From positions 147,859-211,858 of the forward strand of contig VWZS01011036.1 of assembly GCA_013397075.1 (NCBI GenBank): a stretch of 64,000 bases of DNA, read 5' to 3'. Each line of letters opens with the position of its first letter. Positions within the stretch are counted from its first letter, which is position 1. Both the position numbers and the translations under genes were made by a program. Positions 13,201-28,048 of this stretch are shown piece by piece. Below the pieces are notes generated by a model. It had not been told where the DNA came from and made no database searches. It saw nothing but the letters and a program-made list of their open reading frames with translations. This DNA comes from Rhabdornis inornatus. Its lineage: Eukaryota > Chordata > Aves > Passeriformes > Rhabdornithidae.

Positions 13201-15369
13201 GATCTCCACCTTCTGGTTTATTTCAAAGAAATTAGATGAGCATGTCTGTGACCTCTCTGAGGTTTCTTAAGAGGTAGAGAGATGTCAAAAAACAGTGATG
13301 TCTCAGTGGTGATGTTTAGCTGCCCACTTTATGACTGCCTGCCTCTGCTCCTGTTCAAAACTGAAAACTTCCATTTTTGCTCATATATTGTTTCCTCCCT
13401 TCTCTTTGGGGCACACATATCACTCCAGTAGAGACACATAGGCAGAGACAGAGGGGCAGCTGTCTAAATATTATTCAGACAGTTGAAAGCTAAGTGTGGA
13501 ACCAATAGAAGTGTATAAGCTACTGCTGGAGCACAGGGAAAAGGGCAGATATCCTGAGGATTCGAAAGAGAACATACAGTTACTTGTAAATGCAAGGAAA
13601 TATACAGTCAAAAAACAAAGTTACAGTGGCCTGAGCTACTTATTACTTGTTCTTGGAATAGGTAAAGCTAGAAGGCATATGCCAATAGTGCTACAAGGCA
13701 TCACTACTATCAAACATCATTAATTGCTCAGACTTTTGTGGGTATTGTCCTGTAAGCACTGGCATGAAAAATTCTGGGCTTCTATCATTTCTGTCTTCTG
13801 AGCAACTGTCTGAACTGAATTGTACTGATGCTGCAGTGGAAGTGCATCCTTGGATCACACATCAAAAAGTCCACATATACTGAAAATAATCCCAGTCTCA
13901 GCAGTCTGACCAAGTTTTATCAGGCAGCACTTCTCATGCTTCACTGTTTTTCCTAACATAGGTATTCATAAAAAAATTAATTCAGGTGGGAATTAGCTGG
14001 TTGCTTCACAACATCTTTGATACATACAATATGGATGTACACAATGTAAAGCATTACTTGCTTCAGAAGCAGGAGTAAAAAAAGGATCATAGAATATGAG
14101 CAGCTGACAAAGTCCCTAAGGATTCTTGGTGCTGCCCTCATTCTAAGTGATTTACTCTATCAACCACTGCCAAATTTATCACCTTTTAGTGGATCACTTC
14201 TTTGCCTCTAAAATAGCTGACAAGCTTCACTTTTGATCAGGGCAATATCTAAAGTTTAATTTTGGATCTTATCAGTGCACACCTTATAGGTTATTTTCCC
14301 AGTCATACAGTTGAGTTTCCCAGAATTATTTTTATGCAAGTTCTGATAGACAGCACCTTGAATCTCATTATAAAAGCACTGAATTATATTTTAAAAAAGC
14401 AATAATTAAAAATGTATAGCTTTAAAAGTAATTAATTGCAATTACAGCTTAGGAACAAAGATATCCCATGCAGAAGTCTTAGAAGTCACAGAACATAATA
14501 ATTTTCATAAGATCATATTGCCACTTATAGCATGCAAGCTTAATGACAGCTGCCATCACTCCAATCATGCCTACACAGATATGAAAAGGAAGTGCTAGAA
14601 ATTAAGTTTTCTAACTTAAAATCTCTCCACCCTCCAGATAATTCATATTTATCTCTGAAATCTGTCATTTTTCTGAAAAGTCTTACAATTGATTCTGCTC
14701 CTGCCATCTTTATCACAACAAGACAGATTCTAGAGGACGAATTTTTAATAGCTATCTAGGGATCATTTTCATTGCTCATTTTACAGTCCTGGTATATTTT
14801 CACTTATGGCTGAAAATTATATTGATAAAAAGACTGTAGAAAAGAAGTGCTAGGTCCTTTCTTTCTGTACCATGTCAGCAAAATACATCAAGTCCAATTT
14901 ATTATAGTATAACTAAAGGTCTTCTAATGATGCAGATTTCCTATTCACAACCTCAGTTCCACCAAAAATAAATATTTTTTAGCTTTTCTTATTAAAATTA
15001 AAAAAAAGTACTATTTTTGTCAGCAACTAAAACACTGGCAAACCCTCGAACTTCTCATTTTCAGGTGATGAGCAAAATAAAACTAAAATTTGTACATTTG
15101 TAAATAAGACTGAAAATAATGTTATCCAAACTAGAAGCACACAGAAATGTGACCCTTAAAACATAGAGAGCATTGTTTAAATGTTTGGCTCAATTATTTT
15201 AGGCTCAATTCTTTCAGCAGATTATTAAAAACTAAAGATTTTTCCCTAAAGGAGCTAGACTTCATTTTACAGAAATCATTGAAGTACTGTTTAAAATGTA
15301 AAAGGCTTTTAAGAGAATTGCCCTGTGTTGCATTTGGTACTTAAAAATATTCCACTTTTACATCCCAGG

Positions 15370-15435
15370 TTTTTTTTTTTTGGTGGTTTTTTTTTTTTTT
15401 TTTTGGTTGTTGTTGGTTGGTTGGGTTTTTTTTGG
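15370..15435. repeat. T/G-rich low-complexity tract
   Basis: Long T runs interrupted by GG pairs (gg, ggttgg, gttggttgg patterns). It is simple-sequence DNA with no coding potential. Confidence 0.85.
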
Positions 15436-18400
15436 TGTAGTGGAAAAGACACCACAAAGCTAGGTATGAGTAAGCTTTTCCTTCTTCCTCTTTGATTCCT
15501 ATTTCCTGGTTTTCCTAAAGCTCCATTACTTTAGTAAAAACCCATCATTTTTGTATAAGCGCTCAAAGTATTTACAATAACAAGTTGACTTGAAATCTCT
15601 TCTTCTTAATCTATCTTTATTTGCCCTATAAAAATAATGGCACGGTGCATACAGTCTGATATATTTACGTAAATCAGACTTTTAAAAGTTTCTCCTGATA
15701 AATAAATAGAATATAAATGCTTAATAATTAAGCTTAACCTTCCCAATCTCCAGAAGTAATTTCTATGTAAGTTAATAAACAAATGAAAACAATTTTTGTA
15801 TATCCGATCATAAAATTTTACATACATAGATGCTGAAATTTAACAAAGAGAAGCCTGAATAAACAAATTTAATTTATCTTCATCAAGTGCTTTTCTTTGA
15901 ATATAAATTTGGTCTTTATTAAAAACATGCTATTTCTTATTGGGGTAAATGGTACTCTGCTTTTGAACTTAATTTTTGAAATATCTTTCCAATTATTCTT
16001 TCATCCACTAGATGATTTAGTTACACTTTATTTGCAGATAATTTTGCACTGGATTTGATGCACCTTATAACTTGTATTTATTACTTCGATTGTCTCTGAA
16101 AAGGCGACACTTTTTATTAAGTTTGCAATTAGTATAGTATATTATACAGGCTTGTGAGCTACTGAATTCTTCTTGGTACTCTGCAGTCTCTGTGACAGTC
16201 TGATTTCCCTTGCAGCCCTTACCTTTTACCTCTCACAGATTATTTTTCTGTTAGTCCATCAGCCTTTTCCATGCTTTTATTCCTGCTTCCATGACCTCTG
16301 CTGGTATTTGCCTCATATTGCAGCGCATTTAACTGGTTCCACTGGCATCCCACAGGACATAGCAAACACATATTAGTCTTCTGTTACAAAGTTCTTATTA
16401 GAGTGTCCCCACACCAGACATCTCTTTCATTCAAATTTCCATTCATCAAGTGACAAAAGTGATGGCAGCTCTCTATTCTTGGGGATGGTTCTGTATTATC
16501 TGTTTCTTATGGCATTTTAACCATGTAAGATACATATATAACTAATGACAAACCCTTCCATCCACAGCATCCTTTCTCTTCTTACACTGGCATAAATAGT
16601 CTGATTTTGGCTTCCTAGCAGGTTTCTGAGGATGTAGTGATTATGTTGTGGTCTCTCACTTGGTACCCTTCAGATTCACTAAGCAAACACTAATGTGTCT
16701 CATTCAGTGAAAGCCATTGTCACACTGGGGAGTAGGTAATCCTCGATGGTGTTTCACCAGTGCTGAAGCAAACCACTGACAGAAAAAGACCAAAAAAGAC
16801 CAAAAACAAACCTTTGAGAAAGAACAGAATAGACAGGCACCTTGAAGAAGAGCCAAAAAATTAAAGATTCAGGCTCTAAGACCTTGCCAGAAAACAATTT
16901 AAAATAAGACAAATAAACCATTTCTGATCTTAAGAAGGACAAAAAAACTTATATTCCTTTAAATTGTTTATATGCCAGATCAATCATCTTTTTACATAGT
17001 CTTAAATAGTGCTACTTATGCAAGAAGTTTTTTTCAATGTAACTGACAAGAAAAGCAACTGAGGGTATAGAAGGAGCTGAATGGCACATACACAAGAAAA
17101 AAAAATGGCCAGGTAGGGACAAGGGGAAGAGATTCACTGCAGAATGGTAAGATAACATGACAACACCAGGATGCACATATAGGCAAAATTTTCCCAAAGA
17201 TCAACTGAGATGGCATAACTGTCTTGTTACATTCTTGTAAGGCAATTTTGAAAATGAACTGCTAATCACATAGTTCAAATATATTTTTCTGTTGCTTATT
17301 TAAATTTATAAAATCTATTGGTATAAAAACACCGAGTATATCAAAAGGTATTGAATAAGATTTGGGGACTACTGAATAAGATTTCAGGAATGTGAGGTTC
17401 TGTTATTACTGTTCTTTAAATGAGCTACTTCCTTTCTTATACTCTGTCCCTGTTTCAAACATGCTCTTGTGATTTCCAGTTGCTTGGTTTTTACATAAAT
17501 TGCAAGATTTGTGGGAACTGCATCTTCCATGGGGCTGCACCTCACCCTAAACCACAGTAAAATTTTCCAGGAGAACTAAAATTCTGACTTCTAAGAAAAT
17601 AAAAATAAGTTTTTATTGCAATGCTACCAATTAGCTCAATGCACAAGCTGTAATTATTCATTCACATACCCTATGGATCCCTTAAAACTCACTTCTTGCA
17701 GACTGTTTCCAAAATAGAATGATAGTGATACTGTCTTCTATTATTCAAACTCGATCCTGGTGCTAGATCTGCCTTGGCACAGAGTGACTATCTCCACCAG
17801 TTAGCTAGATTTGGCAGTATTTGAGGTGATATGAGATAATAAAAATCAGCAGTTTGAGAATCAAGTAGATGAGGTTTAAAGGAAGATACTTACAATCATT
17901 TACTACAGCAAGAAAAACACAATCTCATTTGAACCAATGGTTTAGCAATACTATAAGAGTAGTACATAGAGAATAAGCATATTTTGATGCTTTAGTGCTT
18001 AGGTTACAATTTCCTTTCTTAGTATAAGTGATAGACACACGTGGAACAATTACTGTATGACACAAATACTTTGGCATGTGTGCCTCCATTCAGTGGAAAT
18101 TAGAAAATATGTCTGAGGTATCACGTAACAGGATAACATTTAGAACTCACACAATAAGAAACAACCTAGCAAAAACCACAGTAAAAATATAAACATTTTA
18201 AGTGTTCAGAAAGCTGCTTGAAAACAAATCAAATTTGCTATTCTTGGATTCCGCCTTAAATTAGTCTTTTCTCTTGCTTTAACTCCAACTTCAGAATTTC
18301 CTACTCTGTTCTGCCATGTACACACACACACATCTGCTCTGTGTCTGCTAACATATGGTGTTGCACTAATTAATTGCTAGAAACCAGCCAGGCTCCTATT

Positions 18401-19376
18401 GCTCATATCAAAGTGAGTACCCTCCAGAGTATTCCACAATAATGATCACTTCACAGATTCACTGCAGTAGCCACTGCTTGGTCAGAAAGCAGCTTTCCAT
18501 GAGAGAAATAATGAATTATGTCATCATTTAAACCTGGGTCAGTTGTTTTAATATTGCAGGTTCACTGTTACATAAGAGAAAAACATCAGAATAAGTGCAT
18601 TTGACATACCTGGGTGTGTCAAAAAAATACCTCTAGTAGTTTAGGAACCTGGCCCTGCTGATGAAGGCAGAAGTGTGAAAAGCACTGGGATAATTCAAGT
18701 CCAGTAAGCTTTCAACGCAACATTTAAAAAGGGACATGGTTTAGTGCTTATGTTCTATTTTTTTTCCTAGTAAAGAAGCTATTGAAATGCCCATTTTTAT
18801 GTCTGGCCACAGAAGTTATTTCTGCATGTCTTTCAGGTATTATACAATGTCATGGGGCTATCCCAGTTCTCATTGTGAAGTAAATTTGGTGGTGACAGAG
18901 TAACTCCCTTCAGCTTTTGGTCACTTCTGCTGCGGGGTTCATCCTACTGAGAAGCAGTTCCAGAGCATGCACATCCCCAGGGATCTGCATGCAGCCACCT
19001 ACTTCATTGTATTCAGATTTGTTTTAACATGGGACACCAAATAAAACCACAGCTTCATCCAGATTTAATTTAACTTGCACATAAGACTTTGCAGCTCTGT
19101 CTAATGTGTGGAAGGACTCAGATACCACAGAGACCTGTATGAGACTGAGCAGGCAGTACAGGATGAATCATTCTATATGCGAACATTTCAAACCATTGAC
19201 AAAGTAGCCACTGACAAAGAAACAGAAAAACAAACAGGGGTTATCAGAAGTAAATCAAGAAATACATGGTACTAAAGTCTGTCAAGCCATTATTTGATCT
19301 AATACCACAGACTAGCATGAAATAAAGTAAATTATTCAGAAGCACTTCAAAGGAAAACAGAATTTTAATCAGAAAA

Positions 19377-19400
19377 ACAAACAAACAAACAAACAAACCA
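19377..19400. repeat. AAAC microsatellite
   Basis: About five tandem AAAC units followed by A-rich sequence. Confidence 0.85.
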
Positions 19401-21785
19401 AAAAACCCAACTTGATAAGAAGGATTCTTCCTGGCCACCTAATGTATCTATTCCCTGGTCACACAAAGTGTGGTATCCCAGACCTGACGGGCAAGAAGTA
19501 GTCAGGACCACAGTAGTGACATGTTACAGAACTGTGAGAGTGTGTGTTGGTGTAACCCAACGTGGAAACAACGTCTGCAGATATGACCATGACATTTGAT
19601 AAAGCAATTATCTATAGATTTCAGAGTCCAGAACTGCATTAAACTTTCCACTCTCAGGGTCAAAACAGAAAGGCTTTCCAAGATGAGAATGAATTCCAAG
19701 ATTAAGCCTCTGAAATTGTGTTTTCAAAGAGAAACACAATATTCTTTTAATAAGAAAAGCTATTTAATTCTACTGTCTGCTCCTCAATGTATCACTGACA
19801 TGGCTATAGGATACAGTTAAATCATAAAAAACACTTGCCAGCATCTTTTAATAGAAAATATTTTTTGTTTTGCAAAACTGTCTTTGTGTCTGTATCTTGT
19901 TATGACAAATTCTAGCTAAATATAAACTTTACCACTTGCAATTGAAGGTTTTATTAATAGAAGCATTAACATGACTTTAATCATAGCACCAATGTTGTAA
20001 TTATTAGTATTTTATGACTAAACAGTTTTCAGAGTAATATAACCAAAACTCTTAATAATAGAAAGCAGTGAATTACAGACAAGTAGAACTGCTTTTAGAA
20101 TTAGAACATAGTTACTGAACATAATTGATAAGACACAACAGTCTTAAAGAAGCTTTGTATAGTTTTTCTTTTAAATGATGCAAATCCCTTGGCAGCTAAG
20201 TAATGGAATACGTAGATAAGAGTGTGACACAAAGAACTGTCACCATAGGGCTTAAGAATTGAATGGAGGTGCTGCTCAGACTGCAGGAAGGTGAGCTTGC
20301 ACTTTTCCAAAGATCACATTTCCTTTCAGTCTAACTGAATCAAAGACAGTACCTTTGGGAGCTTGAAAAGAAAGAAGAAAAAAGAGAAACACCAGTCTAT
20401 GAACTAAGGCCTGTTCACTGTGGTAAAACATGGAGTGATTACACAAGGAATGAAAAACGTCCACAATCAGAAGACCAAGTTCAGGCAAAATACCAACTAC
20501 CAGTGGACTGCAGTTATGTCCACACCTGCTGCTTATAGCCAAAGCCTTGACGTCATACAGTTCAATGCAAACTCCTGTTGTAAAACCCTTTTAGGTTAGC
20601 CCATGCTTCTCATTTATCTTCATATTTTGACACTGGTGTACTGAACAGCCTGGTTGTTTCATCTTTCTCTGAGTTGGAGGATTAACACTTACACCTATCT
20701 TACCAGAATCTGCAAATCGCTCAACATTTAATAGGATTCATTAATGCTCCATGACTAAATGTGAATTCAACCCTACCAGTTTTAGAAAGAAACTTCTTAC
20801 ACTCTGTGTCTAAAGCCTGTTTCCCAGGACTTCAAGGCAGCCATGTCTAAAAAAAGCCTGTTTGATTTGAAAACTTAATATTTGTTCCTAATTCTTAGCT
20901 CCACTTATAGCCATCCTATGAAAATCTCTATCTAAAATCCTTCTAGCCTCAGAGTGCTACCTTAGTATGGTATGAGCAGCTGATCTGAAATAGATGAGAG
21001 CCAAACCTGGACCTTCACTGGAGACTTGAATTACTGGTCATGCAATGTCCCTTCATTACTTTAATTCCCCTTCTTTTCAAAATACCAAGGCTCACACCTT
21101 TTCCACCACCAACTCCCACTTAATAATTTATTTCCTCTCCCTCCTTGCCCTCAGTCTCTCTGAGAAAATCGACAATGAAGCCTGCAAGGTAACAGGAACA
21201 ATGTATCACGTAGATTCAATAAGAAATATGTTTATTCTTCATTCTCTCTGCCCAGCTCTCTTTCATCTCACATTCACATTCTGTACTTTTTATGCACTGT
21301 ACAGAATACACTTGTTTTTAAAAGAATGTACTGCTATTTGCTCACTGATGGTGTATAATCAACATCTGCTGTATGACTCAAGGCTGCCCCGCATAAAATA
21401 GTGCACTTCTATTTGTATGCATGGGCTCTGTTGATCAGAGCTGCATTTTGTTACTTGTATTTGCTCTTCTCATTCTCACTGTCTTGTCTTAGTAAATGAA
21501 AAAAATTTACAAATACATTATATATTGTAAAAAGAATTGAACTAAGTGTCATGGATGTGGGACCTGCAATATGTTTGCCACTACATTAAAAAAAATAGTT
21601 TTTCATCAAGAAAAAAGATGCAACACACATTTGTAACAGAAAATGTAGTGAATGGTGCCACAAGGTGTCTTACACTTGCCTGAGTTTGTTCAATTTACCA
21701 TGTAATATCAAAGCAGTGTAAAATGGACTTAACATACCTATGTTAAGGTACCTAAATATGTCTGGGGTTGGAATTAATCATTGTT

Positions 21786-21824
21786 GGTGTTGTTTTTTTG
21801 TTTTGTTGTTGTTTTTTTTTTTAA
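21786..21824. repeat. T-rich (TTG/T) low-complexity tract
   Basis: Repeats of T runs and TTG units about 45 bp before the first family-S solo LTR. Confidence 0.75.
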
Positions 21825-21869
21825 TTAGGAATTTTACATTTTTAGTAACAGAATGTGATAGTCATAATA

Positions 21870-22555
21870 TGACACGGCAGCCTTGACCACTCACACCTGG
21901 CAAGCCTAGCTAGCTCCACTGGCTGCCGGTGTCAAGAGTGGGCTGTCTCCCAGCTTCCGTGAAGCAGGAGTACAGCTAGGGCTCTCCACCCTTATCACGG
22001 CCGTCTCCATATCCGAGGGGAAGTAAAGAATCGAGGAGGAGACCTTTCTAGGTTCCGGAACAAGGTTTATTGGGAGGGTGAGGGGAGACAACTGGACAGT
22101 GAGGGAAGGAACCCAGAAAAGCCGGGAGAACAGACTTACAGCAACTTAAATACGGGACCTCCCACATGGGAGGGTACAAAGCTTCAACCAATGAGGGACA
22201 ACAAGGGGGTGTAACATGAGGCGGGATTACAGTCTCACATAACCAATAGGGAGTAACTTAGGCGGGGATTCATACAAAGTAACAAATAGTAAACCGAGGA
22301 GGGGACGATTGCTACAGAATGTTCTGGAAGAATGGGCGGGGCCAGGAGGGATTGACAACTGTAAGGGCAGGGTTTAGGGTGAAGGACAGGGAAGATTCTT
22401 GACGGGTAGGCGGGGCTTAGGGTGATGGGCAAGGGTAAAGGCGGGAAAGGGAGAAACCGTTTTATAACAACACAGGGGTACAACTGAGGGAAAAACCATT
22501 ACAATAAGGGAACAACACAACTGAATAACAACCAAATGAAACATAAACTGCAACA
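21870..22555 (-). mobile_element. Solo LTR, family S, copy 1
   Basis: A complete 686-bp LTR bounded by TG (tgacacggc) and CA (ctgcaaca), with a perfect 6-bp target duplication ATAATA at 21864-21869 and 22556-22561. It is one of four related copies in this window. In the minus sense it has a TATA-like TATTTAAG (22145-22152) and AATAAA (22066-22071). Upstream lie a short inverted repeat, CCAAT-type motifs, GC boxes and imperfect ~75-bp repeats. A 6-bp duplication fits class II (alpha/betaretrovirus-like) elements. No internal retroviral sequence remains, so it arose by LTR-LTR recombination. Open frames inside it are shadows. Confidence 0.93.
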
Positions 22556-22561
22556 ATAATA

Positions 22562-25500
22562 TAGATAATAATGTAAAACTAGATCCAAATACATATATAG
22601 TTGTAACTTCTTTCTACAAAAACAAACCTCTGCAAAATAGTTTGAGACAGAAGAAAGAATATTAGCCTGCCGTCACCCCAGGACAGCATTGAACAAAAAA
22701 TTTTTACTAAGTCTTTCAGAATTAGGTCACTTTTAAGTGAACTGTGTGTGATATTCCAAGACAGCACATTTTTTGGAATTTCAACTGCTGTCAACTCATC
22801 TCAGTAAGTATAAATTAAGGAGGACAAGGTGGCAGAGGGTGAGAACTTAATAATATTTTTTAGCTAATGCCAGTTGTCAATAAAAACTCATAGCTGAAGT
22901 CAAACTTTTAAAAGTTAAGCTTACAGCTGCTATGTCAAGGAAGTGACCTAAATATGCCATCATGATCTCTCCTCGTCGCAGGCATAAAAATAAATGCTGT
23001 GCCGAAACAAGGAAGGAGACTCTCTTTTTTCACACAGTAGTTCCCCATAATTAACTTCAGTGGACTCAGAGACACCAAAGGCTTGAACAAAGCTTTCAAA
23101 AGTGCCACCACAGCAGCAGAAGGGGTCAAAAGTTCTTGGCTAGAAGCTCTGCCTGAAGACTATAGCAGAGCCAAAGGAAAATGTGTCTGTGAATGATCTT
23201 TCTAAAGTTGTTTTAAGAGACTTTTACCAATCTACAGCAAGACCTTCAATACAGTGAAAATGCTTTGTGGAATCATGAGTTTACCCATGGCCACAGTTAT
23301 GCTTCTGGTTCCAGTAATAGGTCATTCTGTGCAATTCATACTGTTCTACTATTGGAGTTGAGTTTGAAGTGAACTAAACATAGCACATATAGTATACCAT
23401 TCACGTTTTATATGAGGTAACTCTGAGGGGATAAAGAAGTTAAGTTTGCAGAAAGGAAAGCAAACAGATTGGAGGACCTGGCTCTCAACATTCTTTTAAT
23501 ATGATTCTCCCAATGAAAGAAAAGTTTATACAGGTAGCTTCTGTGCTTGTATACTTAGGAATACTGATTTACAAAGATTTGCCAGAGGCATATATAACTG
23601 CCTAAACACTTTTTTGTTCCACAGATGAAGGAAGTTTAATTACTATGTGTTCCTCAGTTAAGCAAGTGAGAGCAAGAACATCACCTGGATATCTGTTCTC
23701 TTCTTTCTCACATTCACAATCTAGGGGAAGTATCCCAGCGCATCCTTATACTTTCTGACCTCAGAAGTTGTCATTCTAACCTCCCTTTAACTGCAAGTAT
23801 TCCTTCTCCGCCTGACCCATGTCACCATTTTAAGTTCAGTGCAAATCTAGCTATGTTATTGACAGTCCCAGTTATGTCAATCTTTTACTCATGAGATCTT
23901 TTACTCTTATGAGATTCCGTAATACAGGGCTTTGTCTTCAAGTATCCCTTTCTGTCAACCATCAAAACCTGGATGCAAAGTTTATACTTAAATAGAAATT
24001 AACAGAAGTTAAGTTGGCAAATCCAACTCTGAGAAAGGAAAACAAGGAGAATTTTCTCCACCATGCTGCATATTCTGGGCAACAAAACATCGAATAGACC
24101 CCTTTAAAACTGTCATTTTGGGATAAACTAGAATGATAGGAATCTTAAGTGTTTGGGAAACTGCTTACATAAACTAATATAAAATTTGGGTTGAATTCAC
24201 CTTAAGCTTCTTATCATCTGTTTTAAGTCATAGGCTCAGAATCTAGTATCCCAAACCACCCACAAATTCAAGGTGAATTTCAGTGTGAACCAGAGCAAAG
24301 CAATAAAACTAATCATGTCTCTTCCAGGTGACAGCCTGCCAAAGCTTATCTATTCATATGATCTTGGCATCTAAGGATTTATGAGCATCAAAGTTGTCTG
24401 AGCACAAAGACTTCAGAATAGAACCAGAAAGAAGAGTTGAAGTAGCACAAGAGCTCTGAGTGCTACTCAGTGACAGGGAAGTGTGGGTCTGGAGAGCAAG
24501 TGTCCAGCAGCTGGGCAGGGACCAGCTACCAGGGAGATGCCTTTGTGTGAAGGTGTGGGAACTCCACTGAAGTTCAAGTTAATGTGGCCACTGAGTAGTA
24601 TCAGGGGTACCCAGAAAAAGACTGTTCCTATGATTATCAGCCTGTAGACCCAGGATTAAGATACTATGCAGTATGTGTTAATGCAGATACCCTTTTTGTG
24701 CATCCAGCTGTTTTTTGATGGTATGTACTTGTGCGCAAACCTATTGCACACAAATGTTGAGCTTTGCATCTGGCTGGGCTTGGGCACACCAAAACCTCAG
24801 CAGCCAATCTAGGACCAGGTACAGAGTCTGACAAACTCAGTTCTACCAGAGTGGGAAGGAAGAATCCCTGGGTGAGAGGTGCACTGGATTCTCCAGCAGC
24901 AAGGATGAAGGCAAACTAGTTTAGTCAGAGAAACTGAATTGTTACATGAGATTCTACTGATATGAATCAACCATAACAATTTAAACACATTTCTAGAGAG
25001 AGCAGTAATGACCTTATCAGGTGAACATCACACAGAAGTAATGCCTTGGGCAAGAAGGCTAAAAGCATTTTCTGCTTTTGAAGCCTCTGGATGTTTTTGC
25101 ATCTCTGTGCTCAATGGACTATATTGATCTGCAGCTACCCCAAGACATCTCAACAGAAAATCTGAATGAACACTACTGTAGGTACAGCACTAGCTCTCCA
25201 TGTGGCTGAGCAAATGTCAGAAAGTTTTCAGTTACTTCTTGGGCAAACCCCACTGGGAAAGAGCAAGCATAGGGAAGACCAAGTCAGCCTAATCATCCTC
25301 ACTAAATGAAGAGAAACTTAAAAAGCCTCTCTGGTGTCCAAGCCATTATACTTTTTCATCAAGCCTTTCAGATTTTAGGTTAGCCATGTAAGGTACAGTA
25401 AAAGAGGAAGTCATATAGCACAGGTAATTAACCTTCAAAAAAGATCTTTACATGGCCCACTTGACGATTCCATCTTCGTTTTGCCAAATGTTAAATATGT

Positions 25501-28048
25501 ATTTAGAAATTAATCCATCTATTTTGTAGTTCAGATCTAGGCAGAAAAGTCAGATTGACACAACTGAACAGAATATTCTGTGTTCTTTGTAGCCTATGCT
25601 GCAAAGATTGTGCTTTGCTGGCAAAACTGTCAAATTATTGCTACAGGATGAGAAGACAAGTAAAAGCAACTCCTCTTAGCACTCATGCTGGTTGAATCCA
25701 ACAGAATTCATCTAATCTTACTTACCCGGTGTTCCTGGGAAACCATTTGGACATTTTGTCACAACTCTATGTTTTAGTTCAAAACATTTTGGATTCCCTT
25801 TCTCTCATAAAACAAAACACTCCAGATTGCCATCCTCATGCTTTAGTACACAAAGAAAATTTAGTACATGATTGCCTAGAGTCACAGAAATAAAATCCTC
25901 ATGAACTTTTCCTGTACACACAAGCTAGAGGTTGAAAGAGTGGAATCTTCTCTATTACACTGTGCTTATGTTTCCCTCTTCTGAATTTTAACATCCCATA
26001 AGACCTTCCTTTTCTCTTTCCTCGCATCAGTTATAACACTTAACAGAAATGTCTAGCAAGCAAAACCAGAATGAAATGTCAGAGGTCTGATAACACTGAA
26101 ATATTGTCTTAGTGTTCTGTATTACAGCTATTACACAATGAAGCTTCTCTGAACAGAAAAGGCACTTGGAGGTTGTGAGCAAACTGTTTACAGCAAGATC
26201 ACTTTATCTTAAGTGAAGGTGCCTTACACATTTTTAAATGGTACCTTTTATGTGGAAAATTAACAAAAGTTAAGACCTATCAGACAAGTACTTTCTTAGA
26301 AAAACTTATATGCAACTAATAGCTCAGACAATCTGAGTACAGTATTGGCAAATGGTTTTGGACGAGGTGGAGTTGTGGGGAGGAAAGAAGAGTGACACAG
26401 AAAATTTAATCCCATTTTCAAAAGGAGAATCATGATTTTTCCATTTAGATAAGACATATGTGTCTCTTATTTCGTAAGACATACAGCTTACATAAAATCT
26501 TTTAATGTAATATAGTGGGGGGGGGAACCCCAAGACATTGAAACACTACCTCTCCCCAGGAAAACTCAAGCCAAATAATGAAAGCTCAATTCTCCCTGAA
26601 TCAAAGATATCTTGAGTTAGGATAGGTCTAGCCACAGTAGAAAGGTAAGATCATTTAGGGAAAGAAAAAGCAGGCACAGGAAAATAGTTTAATTTGCTTT
26701 CAACTGCCTGCAATGCTACATAAGTCTTTATCAAAAAAAACCCAGCATGTTGTTTGGGCCAACATGATGACAAACCAACATCACATCCTTAGTTCAGTAA
26801 GGCCATATAAAGGGCAGTGGAGAAGCAGGGCACCTTGCGCTACTTGCAGTAATGTAGTACAGTGCAGAGCAAAGACTCAAAATTCAAGTTATCAATATTA
26901 AACCAATTTTCATTTGCAGACAAGAAAAGAGATTGTGGTCATTAAACTCCAACAGCTGAAGCTTCACCATACTCAGTGAGTACCTGATTTCATTGTCAGT
27001 GGAGATTCAGAGAGCCAGTAGCTGCAGTGTAATTAAAATCCCATCATTATCAATTCTGTATGCTCTGAGAGGGGTCATCTCAGTTTCCCACACTCCATGA
27101 GACAGTCAACTGCTCTCTGGGAGTACTTTTAAAACTAAAATATAAGCATAATGCTTTCAAGGTCTGGCATGAAAACATCAACAGTACTTACAACAGTTTA
27201 GAAAGGTGCCCTGTAACAGCACGCTAAGTTTTAACTGACTATGTTTATCAAGCATAGGGTATTTTAGCAGGGGTGTGGACTGCAGGAAAGGAGTAGGAGA
27301 GGAAAAAGTTTAGCTAGGGAAAATGGGAAGATGAACATCTCGGATTTTGCTGGAGAAGCTCAGAAGTTCATCAAGATGTTTTAGTTGCAAGATAAGGACA
27401 GTTGGTTCTTATCCTCAAGGTATTATGCACTTGAATTTTATACTTCTTTCAAGCACTAAAATAAAGCAGTTTCTAGTTTAACTGCAATGTTATTCTAATG
27501 AAAGGAATGCCTATGGCCCTGTCATTCATGACCTTTAGCAGCTATCAGATGATAATGACTTCTGCCTGCTTGCTTTGGCTAAATTCACTTTCAAGCCTGT
27601 AATAAGAAGTCAGAACTACAATAGTGTTTCATTATGCCACACAACATGTGAAATTTTCTCATGCTTTGTGAAGAAAATTGAATTCAAAGTGGAATTTGCC
27701 AAAAGGAATATCAAGAACTTAAAAGTCAACAGACATCAGAAAAGGGCACTTGGTTTTTGGCAGTGGATGGAATACGACCTTTGAATTTATTCACATTTGA
27801 AAGCTCTCTTCCCTTTTTTATTTTAATGGCACAAATGTAAAAACTTTTTAAGAAAATGACAGTGGTACTTTCTCAATTTCATTACTGTTTCCAGAGTCTG
27901 GTGTCTTATTATAGTCTGAGGTTGCAAAATCCCTCTAATTAAGGGAGGGACAAACCTCATTGTTTCAACCATAGCAACCACTTCATGTGGATTATTTACT
28001 GCACATTATAAGATCTGCCTGATGAATACATTTTTGGCAATGGAGAAA
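22562..28048. other. Unannotated AT-rich stretch
   Basis: No repeat family or gene was recognised. Open frames are short and domain-free. A G homopolymer of about 10 lies at about 26516-26525. The stretch at 24430-24880 is somewhat GC-richer but not identifiable. Confidence 0.5.

Larger units (their letters stand above)
10272..21863. other. Unannotated AT-rich stretch
   Basis: No gene, LTR or CR1 copy was recognised with confidence. There is T/G-rich low-complexity DNA at 15370-15435, a short CA run near 18321, an AAAC repeat near 19377 and a T-rich tract near 21790. A weak CR1-like scrap (ggatcatagaat) occurs near 14083. The open frame at 13496-13723 starts at GTG, not ATG, and has no recognisable domain. 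All other frames look like chance. Confidence 0.5.

Noticed and set aside
13496..13723. A 75-codon frame with a charged N-terminal part
   Set aside because: It starts at GTG, has an in-frame stop just upstream and shows no similarity that I recognise.
19377..19400. Short tandem repeats as a possible CRISPR or telomere-like array
   Set aside because: The units are 4-bp AAAC without spacers; this is an ordinary microsatellite.
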